Positions 18,014-27,850 of a stretch of 64,000 nt of DNA are shown piece after piece. The position numbers and the translations under genes were made by a program. Origin of the DNA: Motiliproteus sp. MSK22-1 (GTDB taxonomy: Bacteria; Pseudomonadota; Gammaproteobacteria; Pseudomonadales; Balneatricaceae); the NCBI RefSeq assembly GCF_001968815.1, contig NZ_MIEQ01000098.1, positions 1-64,000 of the forward strand, given 5' to 3'. Under the pieces are notes generated by a model that was not told the DNA's origin, did not search any database, and saw only the letters and a list, made by a program, of their open reading frames with translations. Numbering within the stretch: the first letter of the stretch is position 1; each line of letters opens with the position of its first letter.

Positions 18014-18904
18014 TTACTTGTTCTTACCTTCGGAGAACAGCTTGTCCAACTTCTGCTCAAAATCGTGATAATTCAGAAAATCATAAAGCTCCATGCGGGT
18101 CTGCATCAGGTCAACAACGTCTTTCTGATCGCCTTTATCAAGAATGTTCTGATAAACAGCCAGTGCAGCCTTATTCATGGCGCGGAATGCACTCAGCGGA
18201 TACAGCACCATACTGCAACCCACCTCACCCAATTCCTGCTTATTAAACAGTGGCGTGGCGCCAAACTCAGTAATGTTAGCCAGTAACGGCGCGTCAATAG
18301 CGGCGCTGAACGCCTTATAGTCTTCCAACGTATGAACGGCTTCTGCGAAGATGCCATCAGCACCTGCTTCGATACAGGCCTGAGCACGTTCGACCGCTGC
18401 ATCCAGACCTTCCATCTGAAAAGCATCAGTACGGGCAATCAGGAAGAAATCATCATCAGTCTTACCGTCAGTAGCCGCTTTAACCCGATCAACCATTTCA
18501 GCTTGAGAAACAATTTCCTTATTTGGGCGATGGCCACAGCGCTTCTGGGCTACCTGGTCTTCAATGTGACAGGCAGCTGCACCTGCTTTAATCATTTCTT
18601 TAACGGTACGCTGAATATTAAACGCACCACCCCACCCGGTATCAATATCAACCAGCAATGGAGTCTCAACGGCGCTGGAAATGCGACGAACATCTTCCAG
18701 TACATCATTGCAGGAGGTCATACCCAGATCCGGCAAGCCGTAAGATGCATTGGCAACACCACCACCTGACAGATAGATCGCTTTGTGGCCTACACGCTCC
18801 GCCATCATTGCTGTGTAAGCGTTGATGGTACCCACGATTTGCAATGGCTTTTGCTCAGCCAAGGCTTTGCGGAAACGTCCGCCAGCAGTCAATTTTTCAG
18901 ACAT
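18014..18904 (-). CDS. prpB: 2-methylisocitrate lyase PrpB
   Basis: A 296-residue isocitrate-lyase-family enzyme that splits 2-methylisocitrate into pyruvate and succinate. The catalytic loop [13 protein letters not shown] (about residues 119–131) carries the KxCGH signature, and [11 protein letters not shown] (about 85–95) holds metal-binding Asp residues. The ATG at 18904 lies five bases after the gntR stop; its AGAGGG ribosome site is inside the gntR 3' end, so the regulator and prpB are clearly co-transcribed. Confidence 0.96.
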   Translation of the reverse strand: MSEKLTAGGRFRKALAEQKPLQIVGTINAYTAMMAERVGHKAIYLSGGGVANASYGLPDLGMTSCNDVLEDVRRISSAVETPLLVDIDTGWGGAFNIQRTVKEMIKAGAAACHIEDQVAQKRCGHRPNKEIVSQAEMVDRVKAATDGKTDDDFFLIARTDAFQMEGLDAAVERAQACIEAGADGIFAEAVHTLEDYKAFSAAIDAPLLANITEFGATPLFNKQELGEVGCSMVLYPLSAFRAMNKAALAVYQNILDKGDQKDVVDLMQTRMELYDFLNYHDFEQKLDKLFSEGKNK

Positions 18905-18909
18905 GGTAG

Positions 18910-19614
18910 TTACCCTCTTAACTCATGTTTCTGTTTCAGTTTCTTTTCGATGTTTTTTCGAGCTGCACTTATATGACGACGCATCAGCATCTCAGCCAGC
19001 TCCCCATCCCTATGCTCAATTGCATCTACAATGTGATGGTGTTCTTTCAAAGCACGTATTGGTCGGGAACTGGATAAACTAAACTGATAACGATACATTC
19101 TGACCAAGTGATACAATTCACCGCCCAGCAACTCTTTCAGCTTGGTGTTTTTACTTCCCTGAACGATGCGATAATGGAAGTCCAGATCCCCTTCCTTTTG
19201 AAAATAAGCGCGTCCTTCTGTTTCTTGCAGGCTCTGCTCATGCTCCTCCAAAAGAGCTCTGAGACTAGCGACTTCTTCATCTGTCATGTTTTCAGCAGCT
19301 AAGCGACAGGCCATACCTTCCATCGCTTCTCGGACGTGATAAATCTCAATCAGTTCATGTGAGGACAATGAAACAACCCGGGCACCGATATGAGGAATCC
19401 GCTGCACCAGACGCAAGCCCTCCAGTCTGCGAATGGCTTCCCTCAATGGCCCACGACTAATGCCATAGGTTCTTGCCAACTCAGGCTCACTGATTTTGTG
19501 GCCGGGAGGAATTTCTCCTTTGATGATTGCGGTGACAATCTCCTGACAAACACGGTCAGCGAGCGTTCTTGATTCTGGTTGAGCCTGTTCAAAAGAAGAT
19601 ATTCTGGTATTCAT
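18910..19614 (-). CDS. GntR-family (FadR subfamily) regulator of the methylcitrate operon
   Basis: About 234 residues: an N-terminal winged helix ([28 protein letters not shown], about residues 45–72 from this start) and an FCD ligand-binding domain ([17 protein letters not shown] onward) with metal-ligand-type Asp and His residues ([17 protein letters not shown]). It is the first gene of the prp operon and very likely its autoregulated repressor. I use ATG 19614; an upstream TTG at 19674 would add 20 residues of poor character. Two palindromes upstream are candidate operators. Confidence 0.9.
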   Translation of the reverse strand: MNTRISSFEQAQPESRTLADRVCQEIVTAIIKGEIPPGHKISEPELARTYGISRGPLREAIRRLEGLRLVQRIPHIGARVVSLSSHELIEIYHVREAMEGMACRLAAENMTDEEVASLRALLEEHEQSLQETEGRAYFQKEGDLDFHYRIVQGSKNTKLKELLGGELYHLVRMYRYQFSLSSSRPIRALKEHHHIVDAIEHRDGELAEMLMRRHISAARKNIEKKLKQKHELRG

Positions 19615-19756
19615 AACCTTACTGAGCCGCCGTCTTTTAGCCAAACCATGATTATCTGTGCCAGCTGGGATCAAGTCTTATCATCACGACCAAAACCAAA
19701 GAAAAGACAGGTCCCAAACGATTAAAACTACTTATTTACTGTGTTGCTGCCGCTTT

Positions 19757-19770
19757 CAGATTGTCGACAA
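19757..19770. promoter_or_regulatory. GntR operator candidate upstream of the prp operon
   Basis: GATTGTCGACAATC, a perfect 14-bp palindrome with the TTGTCGACAA core fitting the FadR-subfamily TTGT-N2-ACAA pattern. The 12-bp core ATTGTCGACAAT occurs again at 21039–21050. Confidence 0.7.
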
Positions 19771-19825
19771 TCTTAGTTAATGAACACACCATAACGCTGG
19801 ATTTGTTCTTCGTCAACCATACATG

Positions 19826-19840
19826 TGTCTACAGTAGACA
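19826..19840. promoter_or_regulatory. second palindrome upstream of gntR
   Basis: TGTCTACAGTAGACA is a perfect palindrome around a central A and resembles a spaced variant of the TTGT..ACAA operator (it continues into AA on the right). It lies 56 bases outside the first site and could serve the plus-strand ORF or cooperative binding. Confidence 0.45.
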
Positions 19841-19896
19841 AAAGTATAGCGGGAATTCCCCTATATCGAAGTAAATAGTCCAGAAAATAATTCAAG

Positions 19897-20121
19897 ATGC
19901 GAACGAACAGTGTGATTCAGCCACATAGTAAAGAGACACAAGTAGATAATGCGTTGAAATTCAACCAGCAAGTTCAAGCAACAAAGAGAATGGATGTAAC
20001 CGGCATGGAAAAAGAGTACAACCTGCGTGAAAAAGAGATGCAGGCAGCATATAAACGAAACCTTAGCTATAAGAAAAACAATATAGAGATGAGTATCAAT
20101 AACAATCAGGCAGACTTATAA
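19897..20121 (+). CDS. possible small hypothetical protein, 74 aa
   Basis: A hydrophilic 74-residue frame (MRTNSVIQPHSKETQ... to NNNQADL) that is probably helical in its second half (EKEYNLREKEMQAAYKRN). No ribosome site is obvious before ATG 19897. Its 3' end overlaps the convergent hydrolase gene by 16 bases. It is placed here because it fills the only gap between the prp control region and the hydrolase and has plausible composition. It could equally be non-coding. Confidence 0.35.
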   Translation: MRTNSVIQPHSKETQVDNALKFNQQVQATKRMDVTGMEKEYNLREKEMQAAYKRNLSYKKNNIEMSINNNQADL

Positions 20122-21002
20122 CGCAAATACTCTGTCATATCGTTGTTCATCTGAAGAGCAATCTGGCGCGGCTTTTGAAAAGGCAGACTGTGGTCACAAC
20201 CCCGGATAGAATGATAGACCCAGTCATCGCGGTCATGTGCCAACTGCCTATGGTAATGATGCAAATCCTCGACACTACGACCACCGATAAAACTACTTAC
20301 ATTCTGCTGAGCCTTAAGCAACTCCTGTCGATCAAGACGCTTTGAAGCCTCTGTAGCGGCATTGAGGGCGTTAGCAAAACCCAAAGCTCGCTCAGAAAGC
20401 CGGGTTATTATCATATTCTCAGTTTTCGGGGAAACGATTCGATGAGGAGATATAGTATCAAGAAAGCGCAGTATACCGGGCTGAGGTTCACTCTGATGGC
20501 GCAACATATCAGCTACTTCAGCGTATTTATCCCGAAGAGCAACAACGTCTTCATAACAGACCCGGTCCAGTAACGCGGGCTCCAAAAGATACTGCTTATG
20601 AACTCTCGTCGGGTGATGACTTTTCAGCAACATGCTTATCAGCCCACCAAATGAATAACCACCTACGTCAGCAGCCCACCAGCCCAAGTGATCCAATAAA
20701 GAAACGATATCCCCCAGCGCCTCTTCAACCACATAGGGCTTTTCTGATCCATCCGGGTATTTTGATCCCCCCATCCCCCTGATATCCGGGACCAGCACCT
20801 CAGACCAATGTTCCAGATGCTGGACTATATAAGACCAGGTATCCTCACCAGCAACACCCGCACCATGAAGAAGCAACAACCTTCGGCCAGACCTGTGGTC
20901 TTGACCACCGTGCTGATGGTAGATATTCGTGTACAGCCGGTAAGCAATGTGCTGCTCATCAGTATTCAGCCAGTAGAGTTGACAACGGTAGTGCTGTTTC
21001 AT
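20106..21002 (-). CDS. alpha/beta hydrolase
   Basis: A 298-residue alpha/beta-hydrolase-fold protein. LLLLHGAGV (about 42–50) is the oxyanion-hole region, GYSFGG (about 114–119) holds the nucleophile Ser, and GCDHSLPF (about 268–275) holds the catalytic His; an Asp near 140 or 240 would finish the triad. The substrate is unknown. The ATTGTCGACAAT palindrome 37–48 bases upstream matches the site before the prp operon, which suggests it is co-regulated with propionate metabolism. Start ATG 21002. Confidence 0.85.
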   Translation of the reverse strand: MKQHYRCQLYWLNTDEQHIAYRLYTNIYHQHGGQDHRSGRRLLLLHGAGVAGEDTWSYIVQHLEHWSEVLVPDIRGMGGSKYPDGSEKPYVVEEALGDIVSLLDHLGWWAADVGGYSFGGLISMLLKSHHPTRVHKQYLLEPALLDRVCYEDVVALRDKYAEVADMLRHQSEPQPGILRFLDTISPHRIVSPKTENMIITRLSERALGFANALNAATEASKRLDRQELLKAQQNVSSFIGGRSVEDLHHYHRQLAHDRDDWVYHSIRGCDHSLPFQKPRQIALQMNNDMTEYLRYKSA

Positions 21003-21038
21003 AAAAACCAGCTAAACCTCAGTAAGTATGAAAAGGAT

Positions 21039-21050
21039 ATTGTCGACAAT
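21039..21050. promoter_or_regulatory. second copy of the prp-type operator, before the hydrolase gene
   Basis: ATTGTCGACAAT, identical to the core at 19758–19769. It sits in the promoter zone of the hydrolase at 20106–21002. Confidence 0.65.
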
Positions 21051-21223
21051 TTGTCGCGAGTCGAAACTTTAAGGCAGTAAGCCATCAAAAGTAAAGCCTC
21101 CGGCCTGGTTGACTGAGAAAGCCGGTTTTTTGCCCAGGACCGCTCCTAAGCTTAATCAATGATACCAAAGAGCATTTTTCCAACGTACAATGCCGGATTG
21201 CCCAATCCAGAAGTTACCTAGCA

Positions 21224-22606
21224 GTGTACAAAATCCCCCTTACATACCATCCGGACAGTAGCGAAGCCTTCGAGAGACTGCACCAACTGCCCGGAGCCGC
21301 ATTACTAGACAGTGGACGACCTCAATCAACCCTGGGACGTTATGACATTCTGTGTGCTAACCCCATATGCAGAGTTTTTACCAAAAACAACACCACCTGG
21401 AGAGAGGAGCCCGACGGTCGCCAGACTCATTTACAGGGCACACCGTTTGAAGCGCTTAAATCAGTACTGGTTCAGGAGGGGTTTGACCCTGACCAGAGTC
21501 ACGACCTGCCCTTTAATGGCGGTGCGCTAGGTTACTTCAGCTACGATCTGGGGCGCTGTCTGGAATCTTTGCCTGCGATCGCCAGTCAGGATATAGATCT
21601 ACCCGAGATGCAAATAGGTATTTATCTATGGGCCGTTGTCGTTGATCATCAAACTAAAGAAACCAACCTTGTCTACAATCGCCCGGCGTTGCAATCCGAT
21701 ATGGAAGCCTTGGCCAATCAGCTTGAGCAACAGGATTTGCCGCTGGCTCAGACCAGTCAGTTTCAGTTAAAGGATAAGTTTCAATCCAACCTAAGCGCTG
21801 AAGACTATGAGCAGCGATTCAACCGGATTGTTAATTACATAAATGCAGGCGATTGCTATCAGGTGAATCTTGCTCAGCGCTTTAGCGCTCCCTGCACAGG
21901 AGATTCCTGGCAAGCATACAAAGAACTCAGAAAGCGAGCGCCAACCCCTTTCTCTGCATTTCTGACACTAAAAGAGGGAGCGATCCTCAGTCTTTCCCCG
22001 GAAAGATTTATTCAGGTGCGTGGATTATCTGTCGAAACAAAGCCAATCAAGGGCACACGTCCCAGAGGCGAGAATGACGATCTGGACAGAAAACTCAAAG
22101 AAGAACTCATTTCAAGCCCCAAAGACCGTGCTGAAAACTTAATGATTGTTGACCTTCTGCGCAACGATCTGGGCCGCAGTTGCAAAACAGGGAGCATCAG
22201 GGTACCAAAGCTGTTTGACATTGAAAGCTATGCAAACGTACACCACCTGGTTACCACCGTTGAGGCTGAGCTGAACAGTCCTGCTGACAGCTTACGCTTG
22301 CTTGAAGGCAGTTTTCCCGGCGGATCAATTACCGGTGCGCCTAAAATCAGAGCTATGGAAATTATTGAAGAATTGGAACCGCACCGCAGATCCGCTTACT
22401 GTGGATCTATTGGTTACATTGGCTTTAACGGTAATGTCGATACCAGTATCTGTATTCGCACGCTGGTTTGCCACCAGCAACGAATTCATTGCTGGGCTGG
22501 TGGTGGAATCGTTGCCGACTCTGAATGCAGCGCAGAATATCAAGAGACTTTCGACAAAGTCAGCAACCTGGTCGCACCATTAGAGAAAATGTTTCACCAC
22601 TCGTAA
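21224..22606 (+). CDS. pabB: aminodeoxychorismate synthase component I (PabB)
   Basis: A 460-residue chorismate-binding enzyme that makes 4-amino-4-deoxychorismate for folate, normally with the glutaminase PabA. Motifs: SPERFIQ (about 250), the PabB-type lysine in PIKGTRPRG (about 277), DLLRNDLGR and the late PGGSITGAPK motif (about 367–376). The length and single-domain form exclude a TrpE-fused version. The start is GTG 21224 with no strong ribosome site. Unlinked to pabA or pabC here. Confidence 0.92.
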   Translation: MYKIPLTYHPDSSEAFERLHQLPGAALLDSGRPQSTLGRYDILCANPICRVFTKNNTTWREEPDGRQTHLQGTPFEALKSVLVQEGFDPDQSHDLPFNGGALGYFSYDLGRCLESLPAIASQDIDLPEMQIGIYLWAVVVDHQTKETNLVYNRPALQSDMEALANQLEQQDLPLAQTSQFQLKDKFQSNLSAEDYEQRFNRIVNYINAGDCYQVNLAQRFSAPCTGDSWQAYKELRKRAPTPFSAFLTLKEGAILSLSPERFIQVRGLSVETKPIKGTRPRGENDDLDRKLKEELISSPKDRAENLMIVDLLRNDLGRSCKTGSIRVPKLFDIESYANVHHLVTTVEAELNSPADSLRLLEGSFPGGSITGAPKIRAMEIIEELEPHRRSAYCGSIGYIGFNGNVDTSICIRTLVCHQQRIHCWAGGGIVADSECSAEYQETFDKVSNLVAPLEKMFHHS

Positions 22607-22809
22607 AACGACCGGCTTTCAATACGAAACAGGAACGATACACTGCAGGAAAGCGCAAAGGCCAGCGGGCCCTTTAATACTGAAGCACTCTTGGTAGCAG
22701 GCGGCGCCAAAGAGCAAGACCGAGACGCAGTCGGCCCCGGCCCGTTATATCAGACCTTTAAATCACCCTTTGTTTTGAGGGTGCTCTGTCTGAATAATCC
22801 ACTAACTCA
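22607..22809. other. pabB–thrH convergent gap
   Basis: Contains CACCCT-TTGTTTTG-AGGGTG at about 22766–22785, a weak 6-bp hairpin that may end one of the converging transcripts. Nothing else is recognised. Confidence 0.4.
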
Positions 22810-23427
22810 TTAAAGTGACAAATCTCGCTCGCTGGCTTTAACGAATTCTTTTTTCAGATCCTCAAAGGTCTGCACTGCAGGAAACTGAGGAAACTCTTCT
22901 ATTACATTATCGGGTGCATGGAACAGAATTCCCGCATCAGCTTCAGCCAGCATAGTCGTGTCGTTATAAGAATCCCCTGCAGCGATAACCCGATAGTACA
23001 GCGATTTAAATGCCAACACGGATTGCCGCTTAGGATTTTTCTGACGAATGACATAATCAACAACACGGCCATTTTCATCTGCTACCAACTGGTGACAGAA
23101 CAAGGTTGGAAAACCCAACTGCCGCATCAGAGGCTGAGAAAATTCGTAGAAGGTATCTGACAAAATGACGACCTGAAAGCGCTCACGCAACCAATCAATA
23201 AACTCAACCGCACCATCCAGGGGTTTTAGTTTAGAGATCGTCGCTTGAATTTGTGGCAGTGTAAAACCATGCTCATCAAGAATCCTCAGGCGCTGCTGCA
23301 TCAGCACATCATAATCAGGAATATCGCGAGTCGTCGCTCTAAGCTCCTCAATGCCGGTTTCTTCCGCAAACGCTATCCAGATTTCGGGCACTAATACCCC
23401 TTCAAGGTCCAAGCATGCAACTTCCAC
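22810..23427 (-). CDS. thrH: phosphoserine phosphatase / homoserine phosphotransferase ThrH
   Basis: A 205-residue HAD-superfamily protein. Motif I is DLEGVLVPE (residues 7–15; the first Asp is the nucleophile), motif II is ILSDTF (about 109), and motifs III/IV are the Lys of KNPKRQ and AAGDSYND (about 150–157). ThrH of Pseudomonas transfers phosphate from phosphoserine to homoserine and dephosphorylates phosphoserine. Start is GTG 23427 with GGAG eight bases upstream. It stands alone, downstream of cysB on the same strand. Confidence 0.93.
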   Translation of the reverse strand: MEVACLDLEGVLVPEIWIAFAEETGIEELRATTRDIPDYDVLMQQRLRILDEHGFTLPQIQATISKLKPLDGAVEFIDWLRERFQVVILSDTFYEFSQPLMRQLGFPTLFCHQLVADENGRVVDYVIRQKNPKRQSVLAFKSLYYRVIAAGDSYNDTTMLAEADAGILFHAPDNVIEEFPQFPAVQTFEDLKKEFVKASERDLSL

Positions 23428-23707
23428 AAGTTTCTCCCAATGGCGATTGAATATTTAAGGCAACGACTCTACCTTGCTTTAATCAGCGGTTCAATCACGC
23501 ACTTAGTCTCAGCCGGGCTGCTGAATGGCATATCATTCACAGCCCGGTCTTTAACAACCTCTTAGCTTTCTGCTGCTTTAACAGGACAAAGAAAGCCATA
23601 TTCCGTGGCCACAACCGCAGAGCAGACCCCGGGGGGCCTGCTTAAGACTCCGGGATCAGTCAGAGGCGGGAGGGGATACAGCATACTATTTGTTACAGCT
23701 TCCAGTG

Positions 23708-24754
<1,047 letters not shown>

Positions 24755-24902
24755 TTAAGAAAAAATACGCGCCTATTACTGAAGAACCAGCCACCAAAAG
24801 CAGAGAAAAACACTGCTGACAACCCGGCTCCTCACATTAAGACGCCTCAAAATGATAAGAAGAAGCTATTAACTTATTCTTTTCCAGAATATAGCTGAAG
24901 GT

Positions 24903-24931
24903 AGTACTGTTCAATATAAAAAAACAGTACT
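24903..24931 (-). terminator. 9-bp hairpin after the KfrA-like gene
   Basis: AGTACTGTT and AACAGTACT are exact complements around an 11-base A/T loop, 28 bases past the stop of the minus-strand gene at 24959. It lacks a proper T tract, so its role as a terminator is uncertain. Confidence 0.35.
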
Positions 24932-24958
24932 TTAGAACTAGTTTTGATAAAAAATGAT

Positions 24959-26065
24959 CTACACGTTAGCCTGAGCATGAAGTCTGCGAATCTGCTCTTC
25001 CTGCCCAATTAGTTTTTTCTGCAAGCCGGAAACAGAACCCTTAACACGAAGGAGCTCATCATCACGCAGCTTGATAGCCTGCCTTAAATCGGCTTCTTTT
25101 CTCATGGCTTCACTAGAAGACAGTGCAACCCGCTGTTGCTCTGCTTTAAGATCAGCCTCCAATTGCTTTACTCGTTCTTCCAATCGCTTGTTTTTATTTG
25201 TTTCGCTCAGCATTTTGGCACTCGCCTGGGACAACTTTCGAGCCTGAGAGCCAGTATCAGCCCTCATTGTTTTCAGCTCCATCTCCAGGCTTTTCATCTG
25301 ACCATGCAGGGTTTCTATTTTAACTTCCCTTCTCGCAACCTCAGACTGTAAATCATGGATACTCTTGGTCAGAGCAGATTCCTTTTTGCCTGCATCATCC
25401 CGGACAACTTCAAGATTGTGACGATAATGTCTCAACTCAGCCTCAGCCTTGGCCAGCAATTCCTGATTGTGTCTTTGCTCATCTTTTAAGCGACCGTCAA
25501 ATGTACGCTTCGCGTCTTCTAGTGTTTTTGCTACGCGTTTCACTTCATGACGGCTGTCCTGAAGCTGGTCCTCGACCTGCTTTCTCTGAGTAATCTCTCC
25601 AGTCAGATTTGACTTTAATACGGTTATCTCTGCCTCTAATACTTTGAGCTGATTTTCAGCCTCTTCCACCTTCATCACTTCTCTGCGAAAGCGACTCTCC
25701 AACGTATCGTAATCAGCACGACTGCTATCTAACAGCTCTTCTGACTCCTGTTGCAACGTCTGCGCACTGTAATCAAGTGTTTGCTGCTGAATGGCCAGAT
25801 GTTCCGAAGCTTCCTTAACTGCATCCTGCCAGAGTATTCTAACCGCTCGAGTCAGCGCATCCGGTGCGTCAGATATTCCTTCAGAGGTTAACAAAACCCG
25901 GCTGGATAAGCCTGACCACCAACGCTCCAGCTCCTCGGCCACCATCGGGTCTGCTTCATCAAGCCCCAGTTGTTGCGAGATTGACTCCACAGTTGGCTGA
26001 ATCCCTTTGCGGAGCATGGAATCAGCAATATTATGGATATTTTCTGCAGTAAAGATGGTACTCAT
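24959..26065 (-). CDS. KfrA-like coiled-coil DNA-binding protein
   Basis: A 368-residue protein with a KfrA_N-type helical DNA-binding domain at the N-terminus (residues 1–120, including IADSMLRKGIQPTVESISQQLG). An almost unbroken coiled coil of about 240 residues (120–360) follows, rich in Glu, Lys and Gln. KfrA proteins are best known from IncP and other plasmids, where they bind DNA and help partitioning; chromosomal copies exist in Pseudomonas relatives with unknown roles. It lies 11 bases after rluC on the opposite-facing side of rne and is probably transcribed with rluC. Start ATG 26065. Confidence 0.8.
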   Translation of the reverse strand: MSTIFTAENIHNIADSMLRKGIQPTVESISQQLGLDEADPMVAEELERWWSGLSSRVLLTSEGISDAPDALTRAVRILWQDAVKEASEHLAIQQQTLDYSAQTLQQESEELLDSSRADYDTLESRFRREVMKVEEAENQLKVLEAEITVLKSNLTGEITQRKQVEDQLQDSRHEVKRVAKTLEDAKRTFDGRLKDEQRHNQELLAKAEAELRHYRHNLEVVRDDAGKKESALTKSIHDLQSEVARREVKIETLHGQMKSLEMELKTMRADTGSQARKLSQASAKMLSETNKNKRLEERVKQLEADLKAEQQRVALSSSEAMRKEADLRQAIKLRDDELLRVKGSVSGLQKKLIGQEEQIRRLHAQANV

Positions 26066-26076
26066 AGTAAATCAGC

Positions 26077-27051
26077 TCAGCCTTGGTTAGCGCCATTGGT
26101 CGACAAGTTTTCAAGAGTTCTCTCAAGACTCTCTTCAAGCGGGGCAGATACGGTAATACGCTCGCGGTTTTTTGGCAATCTTAGCGTTAACTGTGCAGCA
26201 TGAAGAAATAACCGCCGTAGCCCTCTGGTCTTCATATCTCGGTTAATGGATTCTTCCCCATACTTTTCATCACCCATTATAGGATGGCCGGCAAATTGAG
26301 CATGAACGCGAATCTGGTGAGTTCGACCAGTGATTGGCTTTGCTTCAACCAATGTGGCTTGCTCGAACCGCTGCAATACACGAAATTCAGTCAGCGACTC
26401 CTTGCCATCCTGACTCACACGAACAACCCGCTCACCCGACTGTAATTCATTTTTCTTTAATGGTGCGTCCACTTTAAGCTTTCGATTCGGCCAACGGCCT
26501 ATCACCAGCGCATTATAAATCTTACTGATGCGGCCCACACGCAGATCTTCATGCAGTGCTTTCAGCGTGCTGCGTTTTTTGGCAACCATAACGCAACCAG
26601 ACGTATCGCGATCTAATCGATGAACCAGCTCCAGAAACCGAGCTTCCGGCCTGATCTGCCGGAGCGCTTCAATCATGCCCAAGCTGACACCACTACCACC
26701 ATGAACCGCTAAACCAGATGGTTTATTAATAATCAACAGCTCATCATTCTCAAATAAAATGGCGCTTTCCAGAGCTTCTATCAGCCCCTTCCCCACCTTT
26801 GCAGGCTCTTTTTCAGATGCAACTCTGACAGGAGGTATACGAACAAGATCCCCCGGTTGTAAACGGTAAGGAGCCTTGACTCTTTTTTTATTTACCCGCA
26901 CCTCACCTTTACGAATTATCCTGTATATCAAAGTTTTAGGAACGCCTTTTAAACGCGCAATCAGGAAATTATCAATGCGTTGACCGCAAAGATCCTGCTC
27001 GACTTCAATCCACTGTACACTTGGTTGTGAAATTTGAGAGTTAGTTGCCAT
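26077..27051 (-). CDS. rluC: 23S rRNA pseudouridine synthase RluC
   Basis: An S4 domain ([31 protein letters not shown], about residues 23–53) is followed by an RluA-family catalytic domain with [16 protein letters not shown] (about 140–155; Asp is catalytic) and [13 protein letters not shown]. RluC modifies U955, U2504 and U2580 of 23S rRNA. It diverges from rne, the arrangement seen in most gammaproteobacteria, which fixes the name. I start at ATG 27051 (MATNSQIS); a frame from 27141 adds 30 residues without a ribosome site. Confidence 0.94.
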   Translation of the reverse strand: MATNSQISQPSVQWIEVEQDLCGQRIDNFLIARLKGVPKTLIYRIIRKGEVRVNKKRVKAPYRLQPGDLVRIPPVRVASEKEPAKVGKGLIEALESAILFENDELLIINKPSGLAVHGGSGVSLGMIEALRQIRPEARFLELVHRLDRDTSGCVMVAKKRSTLKALHEDLRVGRISKIYNALVIGRWPNRKLKVDAPLKKNELQSGERVVRVSQDGKESLTEFRVLQRFEQATLVEAKPITGRTHQIRVHAQFAGHPIMGDEKYGEESINRDMKTRGLRRLFLHAAQLTLRLPKNRERITVSAPLEESLERTLENLSTNGANQG

Positions 27052-27850
27052 GATATCCGGAAAAAGGCCCTTAAGAATTTGCTGAAAGGGGCGTTTACTG
27101 TTATATTGATTCGTCGCCCAAATGCGGCATTTTTCAGACACTTAGCTGTAAAAAGGCAGCCTCTTAAAAAGTGCTTTGTTGAAAAATAGTCAGCTGGGTG
27201 ACGCAGGCTTGCATTGTAACTGATTCCTGGCAAACGGGCAGGACTAAATCCGGTAAGCCTTGAAAGAAAATATTTTTGATGGAGAGTAGCCGAACAGGAC
27301 CAACAGATGGTACCCGTTGGCTGCTCCCGATAATGAGTCGCGCCCACTTTGGCACCGCGATTTAGAATTGATTTATGCCTTGTGTTCAAGTGAAGATGCA
27401 CGACGGCCCGTGGATTGCGCGTATTTCGATACGAGACAGCGCTTACTAGCCTGGTTTATTGGCTTATCCGAGATGGCAGTTGATTCCTCCACTATAAGAG
27501 GTTCCCTAATCGCATAACATGACGTGATCACAGATCACCGGAAGACGCTAGGAGTCTGACTTAACACTGATCCACCGCTTTGAAGCCGACCTTGGTCAAT
27601 TTTGCGATCTTTTTTCGTTAGATAGATAGCTAGCTATTCGCCTCCGAAGATCGAAGAACCCACCTTGCAGCGCCTTCTTTGCAACAATCAGCTTAATCAG
27701 ACATCCCCCGAAAACAAACACTTGGGGAAGCTGGCGTTGAAAATACAGCATTGGGACACCAGCACACGCATAAACATATCGATTTTAAGATTCGGCACAA
27801 GTTGACTGAAGTGGGGTGCGTGTATTTACGTTTAGAGTGAATAAGCACCT
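27052..27850. promoter_or_regulatory. rluC–rne divergent region and rne leader
   Basis: About 800 bases without a convincing gene. In this position rne carries a long 5' untranslated leader that RNase E itself cuts for autoregulation. I could not place a reliable promoter or the known hp2/hp3 stems by eye. Short frames at 27317–27517 (plus) and 26961–27401 (minus) have no ribosome sites and are ignored. Confidence 0.45.

Noticed and set aside
27317-27517. Plus-strand 66-codon frame before rne
   Set aside because: No ribosome site or known family, and it lies in the expected rne control and leader region.
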